Source: Camelus bactrianus (taxonomy: Eukaryota; Chordata; Mammalia; Artiodactyla; Camelidae). Taken from it: 64,000 nt of DNA. The notes below the pieces were generated by a model. The model worked only from the letters and a program-made list of their open reading frames with translations. It was not told the DNA's origin and did not search any database. This document shows, one piece after another, positions 1 through 9,600 of this stretch (position 1 is its first letter; each line of letters begins with the position of its first letter). The position numbers and the translations under genes are program-made. Location of the stretch: contig NC_133559.1 in NCBI RefSeq assembly GCF_048773025.1, positions 1,828,501-1,892,500 on the forward strand, written 5' to 3'.

Positions 1-104
1 TTCCTCTCGGCACCCTTGCCTGCGGGCCGCATGCAGCCTTCTTTCCTGAGCTACTCATATAGACAGCCGCTTCTCTTGGGTATGTCCTGGATGACAGGTA
101 TATT

Positions 105-200
105 TTAACCTTCACATCGGCCCTACTCTTATTTCCATTTCACAGATGAGACCAAGGCACAAAGGGAGAAAATCAGAGTTTGAAAGCGGGTCTACCCAGC
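105..200 (-). repeat. MIR SINE fragment
   Basis: The stretch 'tttccatttcacagatgag' followed by 'aaggcacaaaggga' matches the reverse complement of the MIR core, where cccattttacagatgaggaaactgaggca is diagnostic. Only the middle of the element is left and it is strongly diverged. This is an ancient, inactive tRNA-derived SINE. Confidence 0.5.
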
Positions 201-274
201 TCTGTGCTTGAGCAGTTTCCCGCCCTCCCTGCATCTCGTTCTCCTGTTCACTTGTCTGTCATCTGTCTTCCCTG

Positions 275-395
275 GTCAGCTCCTTCAGGGAAAGACCCTT
301 GTTCTGTTTGCTCACTGATGTTTCCCAAGGACCTGGCTCAATGCCTGTCCTATGACGGGAACTCTGTAAATATCTCCCAGATGAAGGACCACCAT
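275..395 (+). repeat. L2 LINE 3' end
   Basis: The order 'ctccttcagggaaagac', 'ttgttctgtttgctcact', 'tgcctgtcctatgac' and 'tgtaaatat' follows the L2 tail (gagggcaggga, cttgttcac, tgcctggcacatag, aataaatat). It is a diverged 3' fragment without coding capacity, directly upstream of a MIR. Confidence 0.5.
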
Positions 396-414
396 GGGGC
401 TTAGCATACAATAA

Positions 415-655
415 GTACATGGGTGTTGGGGTTGAACCTGGGTGCAAATCCTGGTTCTGCTACTTGGAAGCTGTGTGATCTTGGAGAAGTTAATTAACCT
501 CTCTGGAACACAATTTCTGAATTTATAAACTACAGATTCCACTCTTGCCTCATCGGGGTTGTGGTGAAGAGCTAATGCACCACAGTGCTTATTGCAATTG
601 CTGGCATTGTGTCAATGCTCTCAGTCCATATTTACTGAACAAATGAATGAAAGTT
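415..655 (+). repeat. MIR SINE, nearly full length
   Basis: The sequence reads in MIR order: 'tgggtgcaaatcctggttct', 'gctacttggaagctgtgtga', 'cttggagaagttaattaacc', then 'gggttgtggtgaagagctaa' and a worn 3' tail. It is recognisable along most of its length and has no coding role. Confidence 0.75.
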
Positions 656-1270
656 TCAAGTGGGCTCTCTCTCTGGGGGACCCCAGCTCTTCCTATAACC
701 ATGAGGATTAGAGCAATTTGGAGGGACTTTCCTGCAGACTTTAACTTACCGTGACAAACCACGTGGGATTACTTATGTATTTATTTGTGTGTTTCCAGTG
801 CCTCCTGCTCCCATGTGTGCTGTACCCCCAGCTCAGGCTGTACCCCCAGCACGCCCACAGCTGTGGCTCAGTGCAGGCAGGCCTGCTTGCTGACTGACTC
901 AGTTCGTTTCACTTCCTGACATTTACTGGGGTTCCTCCTGTGCCAGGTCCTGTACTGTGCACTGAGCACCTGCCTTCCTGTCCTGATTTCTTCCCCCAGG
1001 CCCCAGTCTGGCTCGTGGTCAGGGCTCATGGGCCCGTTTGGTATCTGACCTTTGAAATGTGCTGCCAGGCAGCCCTGGAAGCCCCCGTGTTATTGCAGCT
1101 CCCACAGCAGCTAAGCGAGCGCACAGAGGCCACTCAAGCCTCCTTCCCACACCTCGTGTCCACAATTACTTCCTCCCCTGATTGGGACTGAAAAGGCGAA
1201 ACTGCCCATGAGATCTCAAGGACAGCCCGCTCACTGACCCGCTAAGCTGGATGCCCACTGTGCTTCACCT
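656..1270. other. Unique sequence, no gene seen
   Basis: Mostly unique, moderately GC-rich DNA. Around 920-975 a short piece ('tcctcctgtgccaggtcctg') resembles the reverse tail of an L2 or MIR, too short to call. The short ORF at 940-1191 has no family resemblance. The 15-bp CTCF-type motif described separately follows at 1276. Confidence 0.5.
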
Positions 1271-1275
1271 TCTGG

Positions 1276-1290
1276 CCAGCAGGTGGCGCC
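1276..1290 (+). promoter_or_regulatory. Consensus CTCF-type binding motif
   Basis: The 15-mer ccagcaggtggcgcc fits every position of the degenerate CTCF core CCASYAGRKGGCRSY. CTCF is the zinc-finger protein that stops cohesin and anchors chromatin loops; the motif direction decides which side the loop forms on. Here the motif runs on the plus strand, so a loop would extend to the right, across this window. It lies in unique DNA, not inside a recognised repeat. Occupancy cannot be read from sequence; the match itself is certain. Confidence 0.75.
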
Positions 1291-1597
1291 GCCCCACACT
1301 TTATGGGCCAGGAGGCGAAGGAGAGCAGAGAAATCCCCCAAATGCTGCTTTAAGATCAAGGGAAAATCATGGGCATTTGGACTAGTATCTGGAAGAAAAA
1401 AGAAAAACAAAAACAACAACAAAAATAAAATGATGAGTTAAAGCTTCCATTCAGGTTCTGTATCTGAGTTTTTAGTTCTGCTCACGTGAGGACCTGTCTT
1501 AGAGGTCAGAAGAGATTTTTTTTAGCTCTGCCTGGAATCCTGCAGGAAAGGCTGGTGGGGCTGAGAACCCACTTCCGTTTTTGTAGGTGATTGAGAA
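1291..1597. other. Unique DNA with an A-rich run
   Basis: No gene or named repeat is seen. Positions 1395-1432 hold an A-rich stretch of AAC and AAAT units that looks like low complexity or an old poly(A) tail, without a recognisable retroposon before it. Confidence 0.4.
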
Positions 1598-1725
1598 GGT
1601 GAGCTCTGGGCTGTGCCCCTTTCCCTGAGCAAGTTATAAGAGCCCCCTGAGCCTGCTTCCTCATCTAAGAGGCAGAGATAAAAGCCCCAGTGCCCGTGGG
1701 TTGTTGCGGTTGTGGGCCAATGACA
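1598..1725 (+). repeat. MIR SINE fragment
   Basis: Recognised by 'tccctgagcaagttataaga', 'gagcctgcttcctcatctaa' and 'gtgggttgttgcggt', which track the MIR core in order. The 5' third is missing or too diverged to read. Confidence 0.55.
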
Positions 1726-1849
1726 GTAAAACGCAAGACTCGAGCTCGCCCCAGAGAAAGGTGCTCTGGGGACAGGGACTGAGAGGGGCGTGGTCTGCTT
1801 GGGTGAGTTGGCGTGGGCGTCACGGGGGCAGCAACAATAGGATTTCTTC

Positions 1850-2060
1850 AGGAGAGGACAGATGGGATGGGCGTTTTGAGCAGAGGGCACAGCCCAAGTT
1901 AAGATGCAGTGATGGGAGAGCTTCAGGTGTGGCAGAAGCTGGGCTGGGGAGCAAGGTGGGTCCATGTGGGTGTGGGCTTCACTCTAGGCCCATGAGTTCT
2001 GGGTGGGGCCTTTGGGGGCAACTTTTAAATCCGTATCTGCTGTCATGAAACGTGATGAGA
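1850..2060 (-). repeat. L2 LINE fragment, reverse
   Basis: Phrases such as 'gcagagggcacagcccaagt' and the GGCC/TGGG-rich run up to 2000 resemble the reversed L2 3' region (gcagagggaacagcaagtgc, gggccttgtaggccatgg). It is strongly worn; the family call rests on two short matches. Confidence 0.4.
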
Positions 2061-2959
2061 TGTGCACTGTGGGGCTTTGCAGTGGCTTTTCTCAGAGCCC
2101 AGATTTTAGCCTTAAATTGTATAAAAGGGAGAGTGAGGGACTCAGAAACCTGCTGTGTTCACGGTTCTCCCTCCTGCTCCTGAGTTGACGTCTCGCCTCC
2201 TTCTCAAGGCTGGGTGTCTCCTCTCTTCTCCCCAACACACCCCCTGTCCAGCTGCTCCCTCGGGCGTTGGCCTTGCCATGCCTGCTTGTGCCTTTCGTCT
2301 CCGGGACGCACAGCTTGCAGGACGTTGAGGGCTGGGGCCGGACGCCTCGCCTCCAGCTTCCCCTGCTCCCTTCTCCCTCCTGGACCCCCCCGGCAAGGGT
2401 CAGTTTGTCAAAGGTCGTTCGAATGTCCCAGGGCTTTATCTGGAAGAGTGCCCAACTGAAGTTTCGAAGGTTGTTGGCTGAACTCAGTGAACAGATGAGG
2501 ACTCCGGTTGCTGTGGCTTCTGGCCCTGCTGTCGTTTCTCCCCGGAGCCTGGGCCCCAGCAGTGCCGCTAGCCTCAGGGGCTCCTTCACTGGGACCAGCC
2601 CATGGCCCAGGCCGGAGCTCCTCCCAGCTGATTTCTCTGCACTGAGTCTGGCTTTCTGTGGAGGGGCCACGTGGGCCTAGGCCACGGTGGATATGCCCTG
2701 ACGGGGACAGTGCCAGGGGAGTTAGGTTCGAGACCAGGGACATCACAGCTGCCTGTCCATGTCCAGGTGGGGACAGGGGGATCCCACTGGTGGAAGCACC
2801 CCTGAATTTCAGTGTTTCGAGGTGAAGAATGGTCCAGGTGCCTCTGCCCCAGCCACGGAACCCAGCGACCTGAACTCAGGGCAGGAGCAGGGGCCCAGCG
2901 TGGGGCTGCAGAACAACATTTGGTTTTTACCTTCAACACTGAAAAGCCATTAAAGGGAA
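2061..2959. other. GC-rich unique DNA, no gene seen
   Basis: About 900 bp of GC-rich sequence with overlapping open frames on both strands (for example 2092-2670 minus and 2267-2680 plus). High GC makes stop codons rare and explains these frames; none carries a known domain. A TATAAAAG octamer sits at 2120-2127, but nothing else supports a promoter there. Confidence 0.5.
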
Positions 2960-3180
2960 AGGAGGTCTGTGTCCCTCCGTTCGCAGCTTTGCCGGCCGCC
3001 ATCCCAGCACCTCACAGAGCGGCTTTTGTTCGGGGTCCGGAGTGTAAAATTGGAGTGGCAGGTTGTCGGTGCGCACATTTCGAATTTCCTGGCTTTCATC
3101 AGCTGCGCCACTCAAACGACAATATTTAATCCCAAATGTTTCCTTCCCTTGCCCGCCGCCTCCTGCTTCATAAATGAGGG
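2960..3180. other. Candidate conserved noncoding element
   Basis: Repeat-free and of mixed composition, with retained CpGs (gccggccgcc near 2991, 'cggtgcgcacatttcgaatt') next to AT-rich motifs such as 'caatatttaatcccaaatg' and an E-box 'cagctg' at 3100. Old unique DNA that keeps this texture is often conserved, but conservation is an inference here. Confidence 0.3.
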
Positions 3181-3929
3181 GGCTTTCCCCCTTTTCTGCC
3201 AAGTAGACTTTGTTTCTACTTGTTCAACTACAGTGAAAAGTCTGTTTGTGATTTTTCTCTCATGTATTTGCAGTTACACAGAACCCTCCTGAACATACCA
3301 AGGGGCCCCCCTTAGGAGAACCTGACTTCCTGGGACTCGGTTTCATGCAACCTTCTTGTTGACGTCTTCTACCTCACCAGCCATTTCATAAGGGAGATTC
3401 GAACACATTTCACTTCCAAGGGTTGGATGGCTGAGCGACAACTCCATGCTGTTTTATCCTCTTGGATGTGGCTGGGGTCCTATCGCCTAATGGTTTTTCT
3501 GCTATAGGGATTTTTCATGGTAGTCATTTTATTAAAGAATGATTTGTCCTAGGTGGAAGAATTAGCCACCTAAAATTTAAAACTTGAAGTTTCTTTTTGT
3601 TGCTTGGTAGCTTTGAGAAGCAGTTGCTAAGCAAGACAGCTCCTGTGAGAGAACAAAAAGATTCTGATGACATCCTGTCTGGGTTTTCTGACTGGCAGGT
3701 AGTCATCCACTTCAGTGTAGTCACCATTTACGTTTTGCACAGTGGACTGGAGTATCCCAAGTCATGATTCACACAGAGAAGCAGCACGCTGTTGTAAGGT
3801 GAGGCACTGGGGGGTGGGGAGGAGCAGGTGTGATGCCTGCCTGTGTCTCAGCTGTGGCTTCTTGGCGTGTGTCCTGGGCGAGTCTGAGCAGGATCTGACA
3901 CCTGGCTGAGACCCCCTCACGGGCCGTGG
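3181..3929. other. Unique sequence, no gene seen
   Basis: No repeat family or coding motif recognised. The ORFs at 3524-3727 and 3769-3963 on the minus strand are short and without family resemblance. Confidence 0.4.
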
Positions 3930-4290
3930 GTTGATCAGTGTGGACTTGACCAGGCTCTAGCATCTAATTATTTGATCAAACACTAATCCAGGGTTGCTGA
4001 TAAGGCTTTGGGTAGGCTGTGAGTAACCTGGCTGGTCTGGGTGGGCCTTGTCCAATCAGGTGAAAGACTTAAGAGTAAAAGCTGAGGTTTCCCTGGGGTG
4101 AAGACTTCTGCCTCAAGACTGAAGCATTAGCTCCTGCCCGAGTTTTTAGCCCACTGCCTGCCTTACAGATTCCAGGTTGCCAGGCCCCACAGTCCCATGA
4201 GCTGCTTCTTAAGACAAATCTTGTTATATATATATATATATGACCTGTTGGTTTTGCAGGGAGATTTCTCCAGGGAACCCTGACTGATAC
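3930..4290 (+). repeat. LTR-like fossil, probable MaLR relative
   Basis: The block contains 'gggccttgtccaatcaggtg', 'ctgcctcaagactgaagcat', a TA microsatellite at 4225-4242 and ends in 'ggaaccctgactgatac', all of which I recall together from a common mammalian interspersed repeat that ends like MaLR LTRs (gactaatac). Subfamily and left boundary are unsure. It is a solitary, broken fossil, of about eutherian age by its divergence. Confidence 0.45.
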
Positions 4291-4873
4291 TGGCTAAGAT
4301 GAGCAGAGGCTTCAGTCTTGGGCTCCGTGAGAGGACAGCAGTGGCAGGGCCGTGAAAATCAGAAACAAGCTTCTCCGTGCCTCTCTAGAACCTTCTAGGA
4401 ATCTTGAGTTGTTTTGCAGCAAGCACGTGTGCTCTGGGAAGCAGCCAGCACACCTGCATCCACAGCCACAGGCAGAGGGTCCTGGGAGAGGGTGCGGCGG
4501 GCGGTGGACTTCTGGGGTGGGCCATGGAACTTCTTATGGGCAAGGGCTAAACAAACATCGATGAGCCCAAGATCCAGAATGGAGGCGCGTGGCATCGTGC
4601 CACACAGAAACACAGAAGTCGTTCAGGTGGACAGTGCAGTTCCGGCGCCCACCCCACCTTGTCTGCCAGCCGGCAGTGGAGCAAGCAAGTTAGCCCTTCG
4701 GTGCTGCGGGTGTGAAAGGGGTCACCACCGCCTTGATCATACACCTGGGCGCCTTGTTCCCCTCTCCCTAATCCTGGCTCTCATTTTGCCTGTAAATGCC
4801 ATACCAGCTCTGCCAGGTAAGGGGGTGGGCCCGTCTCAGAGCTGGACAGAGGCTCACAGACACGACTGCCCTG
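4291..4873. other. Unique GC-rich sequence, no gene seen
   Basis: No named repeat is seen. An open frame at 4414-4905 (163 codons) is composed of low-information Pro/Ala/Gly-rich sequence and runs into an L2 tail, so I treat it as chance. Confidence 0.4.
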
Positions 4874-4893
4874 CCCCAGCCCCAGCCCCACCC
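4874..4893 (-). other. G-quadruplex motif on the minus strand
   Basis: Three C4 runs and one C3 run are separated by ag, ag and a, so the minus strand has four G-runs with loops of two, two and one. Short loops favour a stable quadruplex. No promoter context is apparent. Confidence 0.5.
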
Positions 4894-4896
4894 TGG

Positions 4897-5010
4897 GCTG
4901 AGTGAACTCTTGGAAGGCAGTGGCCGCCCCTGATTCATCTCATACACTTGCATATAGTACCTGGCATACAGTAGGCGCTACATAAATGCTCACAGTGGAA
5001 TGAAGGAAAG
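4897..5010 (+). repeat. L2 LINE 3' end
   Basis: 'gtgaactcttggaaggcagt', 'tagtacctggcatacagtag' and 'gcgctacataaatgctcaca' reproduce the L2 tail (gtaagctcc, agtgcctggcacatagtagg, cgctcaataaat). It ends in 'ggaatgaagg', as usual for L2 tails. Confidence 0.75.
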
Positions 5011-5187
5011 GGAAGAGTGAGGATTCAAACTCTGATGTGGTTTCCCATGATCCGGGCTGTCCACTCCAGCTGCTGCCAGCAAGGGGGTCATTGTGAGGAG
5101 GGGACTGAAGGCTCTTTACCTTTGTCAGAAGGGAGGAAGCCATCTCCCACTGAGGGCGAGTGCCGCTCAGGGCTGCTCTAAAACCAG

Positions 5188-5466
5188 CTTCAGACAACAG
5201 GTCGCATACTGTATGAGTCCACTTACATGGAATGTCCAGAACAGACAAACCTACAGAGACAGAAAGCCAGGGGTTGCCAGGGCCTGGGAGGAAAGGAGAT
5301 GGAGACCATCTGCTAGTGGGGATGGGGTTTCCTTTTGGGGTCATGAAAGTGTCTTGGAACAAGACAGAGATGATAGTTGTACAGTACTATGACTATACTA
5401 AATATCACTCAGTTGTACGTTTAAAAAATGGTTAAAGTGGTAGATTTTATGTTACATGTATTTTAC
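5188..5466 (+). repeat. L1M-type LINE-1 3' UTR
   Basis: Diagnostic phrases in order: 'gcatactgtatgagtccact', 'catggaatgtccagaacaga', 'ggggttgccagggcctggga', 'ggtttccttttggggtcatg' and 'cactcagttgtacgtttaaa'. This is the 3' end of an old L1 of the L1M group, truncated at its 5' side. The same tail occurs at 58675-58975, which gives an in-window comparison. Confidence 0.85.

Positions 5467-5493
<27 letters not shown>
5467..5493 (+). repeat. (CA)n microsatellite
   Basis: An uninterrupted CA run of about 13 units directly follows the L1 tail and probably grew from its A-rich end. It is likely length-polymorphic. Confidence 0.95.
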
Positions 5494-5498
<5 letters not shown>

Positions 5499-7189
5499 GT
5501 TTGGCAGGACTCTTTGGGTGTACGTGACAGAAACAAGATTCAAGTGAAAGGTCAGTTTATCAGCTCATGGAATGGAAGGTGGGGCCTCGCACACAGTCAA
5601 GGCTCCAGTCCATCTTCATTTCTGCTTCCCTGCACCCATTCCTTCATTCTCCATCACCACCGCCAGCTGCCTCCACCTGGTGGGAAATAGTCATGACCCC
5701 GGAACACCGAGGCTGGCCATGGGTGGTGCGGGCCCCTCCAGGGGCATGGAGGCTTCTGATGGTTAATGTGGTTAGTGTTGGGGACGGGCAGCCCCAGGGG
5801 AGCAGTGTGTATGTTTTGGCTGGAGAGGGTGCCACGTTTCAGAGCCACACCCCCCACATCATTGGTTGGCAGGTGGCTGGGCACCAGGTCTCATCATTTT
5901 TTGAAATAGGTATTTCTCAGTAACATCATAGCTTTCCAGGGGACTTCTCTGTCTGTGTCTTCTTCAGACTTATTTAGGGTAACTACCATTTCCATCCCTC
6001 CAAAGCCGCCTGGATGCCTACAGAAGCCCGGACAAGATGGCAGTATTCACCAAAGACACCAAAGCCCCAACACGGGGATGTGTTTGGGTGGGGAGGAGGC
6101 AGATAGGGACCAGCACACCTGGCAAAGTCGTGATGTGGAAGAATTTGGGAGGGGAGTAATGGGGGTGCTTCTGAGATTAAGTTGGGGTGTTCATGCCCGG
6201 GCAAGATGATGCGGTGGGTCTCACGGGACAATCCCTATCACCCAGGGCGTTCCCAGGAGAACCGGGCAATTAACTGGGGCCACGTGGACTTGCAGTCCTG
6301 ACTATCTGAGCCGACGTGACATCGTACCTGGGGGCGTGAGCACGGGGCTGTGTCCTGCGGGTTTGCAAGTCCGTAAGAGACGACTGAATAGTGGGTTGGG
6401 TGGTTGGTTCTCTAGTTGATGGGACGTCTGCTCAGCTTTTTACTGAAGCCGAGGGGAGGTCTCCCTGCCTCACCCCAAAGGTAGTTTCCCTACTGTTCAG
6501 GAGAGAGACTGTGAGAGCCTAAAACAAGTAAACAGGAAACCCAGCTTCAGACGTGGTTAGTGTCCTGGGGGAGTTTCCTTTCCCAGCCTTAATTTGGGAT
6601 TAATTTGTTTTAGAAGTTCCTTGGCTGCTGTTGTGTGTGTGTATGTGCGTGCATGTGGGTGCATAAGTGTGTGTAAGAAAAGCAACACGAAGAAGAACGT
6701 GTCCTCTGAAACCTGCGCTGGCTGGGTTCCTCTCTTTATCTTGAGGATAGCCCAGCCTGGGGCACCTCTCTCACCTCTAGTCATGTTAGAGCCGGCTTTG
6801 AAAGAGCGAAAGGGAATCTGGCCACCCTGCGCCTGGTTCCCGTAGCGGCTCCATGCCAGAACCGGCCTCACCTGCATGCTTTGAGCGTTTTAGATTTAAC
6901 CCAAAGTGATCTTGGTTAATGAAAATGTAGAGGCAAAAGCTGGGCACTCCCTGATTTCCAGCTGCGGCCCCTTCTTTATGCTCATTAACACAGAGTAACT
7001 CACTCCTGTGACCCTTCGGCTCCTTGTCCTGGAGGTGGGAGTGCTGTGCAACTCTCTCCTATGAATGTATTAATTTTAATTTCAAGTTGTGGGTCACCGA
7101 AGACTCTTTGTAATGATCCCTGAATTCTTGTGACCCAATAGGGGATATTAGTTATAAATGCGTTTCTTTTTTTCTTCTTTTTTTCAGGG
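5494..7189. other. Unique sequence, no gene seen
   Basis: About 1.7 kb without a recognised gene or confident repeat. It has a TG-rich patch at 6632-6675 ('tgtgtgtgtgtatgtgcgtg'). The overlapping open frames near 5567-5923 and 6557-6877 have no family resemblance. Confidence 0.45.
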
Positions 7190-7375
7190 GGGTCTTTATT
7201 ACTTTATAGAGTATACAAGCCATGCAGGAATATATTTTCAGGGTTAAAGATTCAAATGATTGTGAAGTTCAGGGCAAAAGGTGCTGTCCCCTTGCTCCCC
7301 AGGGAGCCACCCTAAATGGTTTCAACGCCTCCTTCCAGGTCCTTCCCAGGCTCTTATGTATTGTTGGGACAGTAA
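7190..7375 (-). repeat. Possible L1 3' UTR fragment, reverse
   Basis: 'agattcaaatgattgtgaag', 'cttgctccccagggagccac' and 'cctccttccaggtccttccc' resemble the reversed L1MC-type tail (gaggcaaccaatgttacc, atccttccagagatattc). The matches are short and diverged. Confidence 0.3.
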
Positions 7376-7444
7376 CACTTTAGTCATTTAATGCCACATT
7401 CAGTGGCAACCAATAGTCAACGTATAGGATAATTCTATACGTAC

Positions 7445-7545
7445 TCATTGGTTCAAGTAGTATTTCTGGGCACCTGCTGTGTGCGAGGTGTGAGCTTCGG
7501 CTTCAACAACGAGCCGTCACACGGTTCACGGCCGCAGGCGTGCTG
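7445..7545 (-). repeat. L2 LINE tail, reverse
   Basis: 'gtatttctgggcacctgctg', 'tgtgcgaggtgtgagcttcg' and 'caacaacgag' follow the reversed L2 3' end (atttattgagcacctactatgtgccaggcac, tgaacaag). Confidence 0.45.
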
Positions 7546-7864
7546 TGCTGGGGCCTGGTTTCCCCTCCATTTAACAGAATATCTAGGCGTCCTCTCATGG
7601 CCATTCCTACACGTCTGCCTTGTACTTTTCAGTGTCTAGAGATAACATTGAATTTTGATGGACAGCAAGTTGGGTTCCAATCGATTTGCCATTATAAAAA
7701 CTGAAGCAATGAAGGGCTTTGTTTACACCTCTTTGAGCACCTGGGTGTTTTATAAGATTTAAAGATTCTTTGGGTGACAGGACACAATACACCCAGCCTC
7801 CTCTAGAGGAAATTCCCATTTGAATACTGTGTTACATTTTTCAAAACAGAGTCTTCAAGTACAA

Positions 7865-8030
7865 GTTCCCACTGAGTCTTCACCACCAGCCTGGAAAGCA
7901 GGTACTGATAGATCTACAATTATACAGATGGGGAGACAGGCTCAGAGAGGTCAAGAAGCTGACCCAGGGTCCCACAGCTCAGAAATGGCAAGGCAGAGCC
8001 TTGAGTTCAGGCTTTGTGGTGCTTACCCGA
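7865..8030 (-). repeat. MIR SINE, reverse
   Basis: 'acagatggggagacaggctc', 'agagaggtcaagaagctgac' and 'ccagggtcccacagctcaga' are the reversed MIR core in the right order, ending near 'gagttcaggctttgtggtgc'. Confidence 0.75.
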
Positions 8031-8609
8031 GAACTTCCCATTTCAACCCTGTCTGGAGTCCAGCTTCTCTGTTCAAGGTTTGATCTCTGCCTGTGTTGGT
8101 ATCTCTGGGGATCTTCATGCATCTGAAGGGCAAGCACACTGCTCTCTCCAAACTCCGACAGAAGCTGGGCCATTTCTCTTCATGTCCGACGGACAATTTC
8201 ATACCTGGAACAAGGAAATTTTCCTATTCCAGGGGCGCTAAGCCATGACTCCCGTGGAACAAAATAATATCAGAGTATGAACAATTTCTAAATGTCCCTC
8301 ATCCACATCTCCCACAGCCCTGACCCCTGGGGAAGGGAAGACCATTTCAGAAGAGGAGAGATGCCCTTTGAATCATTTTGTCAGGCACACGTCCCTCTGC
8401 TTGAATTATTTTTCTTGAAGGTGAACACTTTTCAATAGTCCAAAGCAGGGGCCGTCACTTGTGAGAGCTCTTTGACGTGTTACTTTTTAAAAAATTAAGT
8501 ACGTGGAGTTTGCAGAATGGACACGGTCTTTCAGTTTTTTAATTTAAGGTTTAAAAAGTGCTTTCACGCTGTAATCCCTGGGGGGCAGGAAAGGCAGTTG
8601 GTTCTGTCC
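8031..8609. other. Unique sequence, no gene seen
   Basis: No repeat or coding motif recognised. AT-rich around 8480-8570. The ORF at 8014-8241 has no known domain. Confidence 0.4.
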
Positions 8610-8725
8610 TCGGCCTCCAGGAAATCTGGCCCAGACCACCTACGGGAGGTTAGCCTGCGACCTCAGCCTCGCCGGGAGGCCACAGCAGCGCTTCTCGGCA
8701 CCAAGGTCGTGGTTCGCGCTACATA
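8610..8725. promoter_or_regulatory. Small CpG-dense cluster
   Basis: About ten CpG dinucleotides in 115 bp ('cctcgccgggaggcc', 'gcagcgcttctcggc', 'gtcgtggttcgcgctac'), several-fold above the surrounding density. It is below the usual 200-bp length for a CpG island. It lies 150 bp upstream of a CRE/TATA pair. Confidence 0.4.
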
Positions 8726-8877
8726 ATCTAATCTTTCAAGGATATTTTCCTCTGGAGAGGCAGCGAGCTGAGTAACTAAACAGACACAATGCTGCTAATC
8801 CCTCTTTCCTGAGGCTGAAGGGTTTAACTCCTTGCCTTCTGTTTTAAGGCAGGGAGTGCAAAGTGAGCTGTTGGGAT

Positions 8878-8899
8878 TGACGTCAGAATTTTATATAAA
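8878..8899 (+). promoter_or_regulatory. Palindromic CRE next to a TATA-box-like motif
   Basis: TGACGTCA (8878-8885), the full cAMP-response element bound by CREB/ATF proteins, is followed after six bases by TATATAAA (8892-8899). A start site would be expected near 8925 on the plus strand. No exon, initiator or transcript evidence is visible, and the downstream sequence soon runs into a MIR, so this is a candidate only. Confidence 0.35.
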
Positions 8900-8949
8900 G
8901 TGTTTGGTTTTGTACTCTGTGCTGACACTGTGCAGTGTCCCTGGTCCTA

Positions 8950-9135
8950 CTACGTGTCTGGCACTGCTCTAGGGGCTTCAAATAGAGTAACTTGGTTACT
9001 CCTGCCCTAAGAGGTGGGTGCTGTTATTATGCACAGGGGTGTTAAGTAATTTGCTTAAGGTCACACAGTGAGGAGGGGGCATGGGGTGGGATTCAAACCC
9101 AGGCCATCTGCTTTGGATCTTGACCCCTGTGCTCC
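8950..9135 (-). repeat. MIR SINE, reverse
   Basis: 'acgtgtctggcactgctcta', 'ttatgcacaggggtgttaag', 'taatttgcttaaggtcacac' and 'gattcaaacccaggccatct' give most of the reversed MIR. Confidence 0.85.
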
Positions 9136-9183
9136 TCATTAAAGAAGGACTCAGAATGACTGAACTGTCTGCTTAGTCAGTTT

Positions 9184-9206
9184 TCATTCATTCATTCATT
9201 CATTCA
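9184..9206 (+). repeat. (ATTC)n microsatellite
   Basis: Five to six ATTC units. They mark the expanded tail of the following reversed L2, where TGAATGAATGA is the normal 3' end. Confidence 0.9.
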
Positions 9207-9600
9207 CTCATACACCTCCTTGTTTGCATTCAGTACTGGTGCTATGTGAATGCCAAAGTGACTTAGATAGAGGTACTCACTGGCCTCCCAGGGGCTGGCA
9301 GCCAGGCATGGAAATGAATAAGCCTAGAAGTAATTACGATGCAGTAAGTAGGGGCCACAATAGTTGTGCAAGAGCCGGGGGCCAGGGGAGTGAGGGGAGC
9401 TCTGAACTCAGAGGCAGCAGGAGAAAGTCAGGAAGCCTCCCCTAGGGGCTCAGGAGGAGGAGGATGGGGCATTTGCCAAGAGGAGGTGACGATGGGGTTC
9501 ACTCAGTGTGGAAAGAGTGGCACATGCAGTGCACTCTGGGAACTTCCTGGAACATGTGGCCAGTGTGAAGGGCAGTGAGAAGGAGCAGAGCAGAGGCAGA
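9207..9600 (-). repeat. L2 LINE 3' region, reverse
   Basis: Following the ATTC tail: 'ggcctcccaggggctggcag', 'gaaatgaataagcctagaag', 'aggaggtgacgatggggttc' and a final 'gtggccagtgtgaagggcag', in the order of the reversed L2 3' region. Strongly diverged and non-coding. Confidence 0.65.

Noticed and set aside
2120-2127. TATAAAAG octamer as promoter
   Set aside because: Single octamer without initiator, CpG cluster or exon; expected by chance several times in a window of this size.
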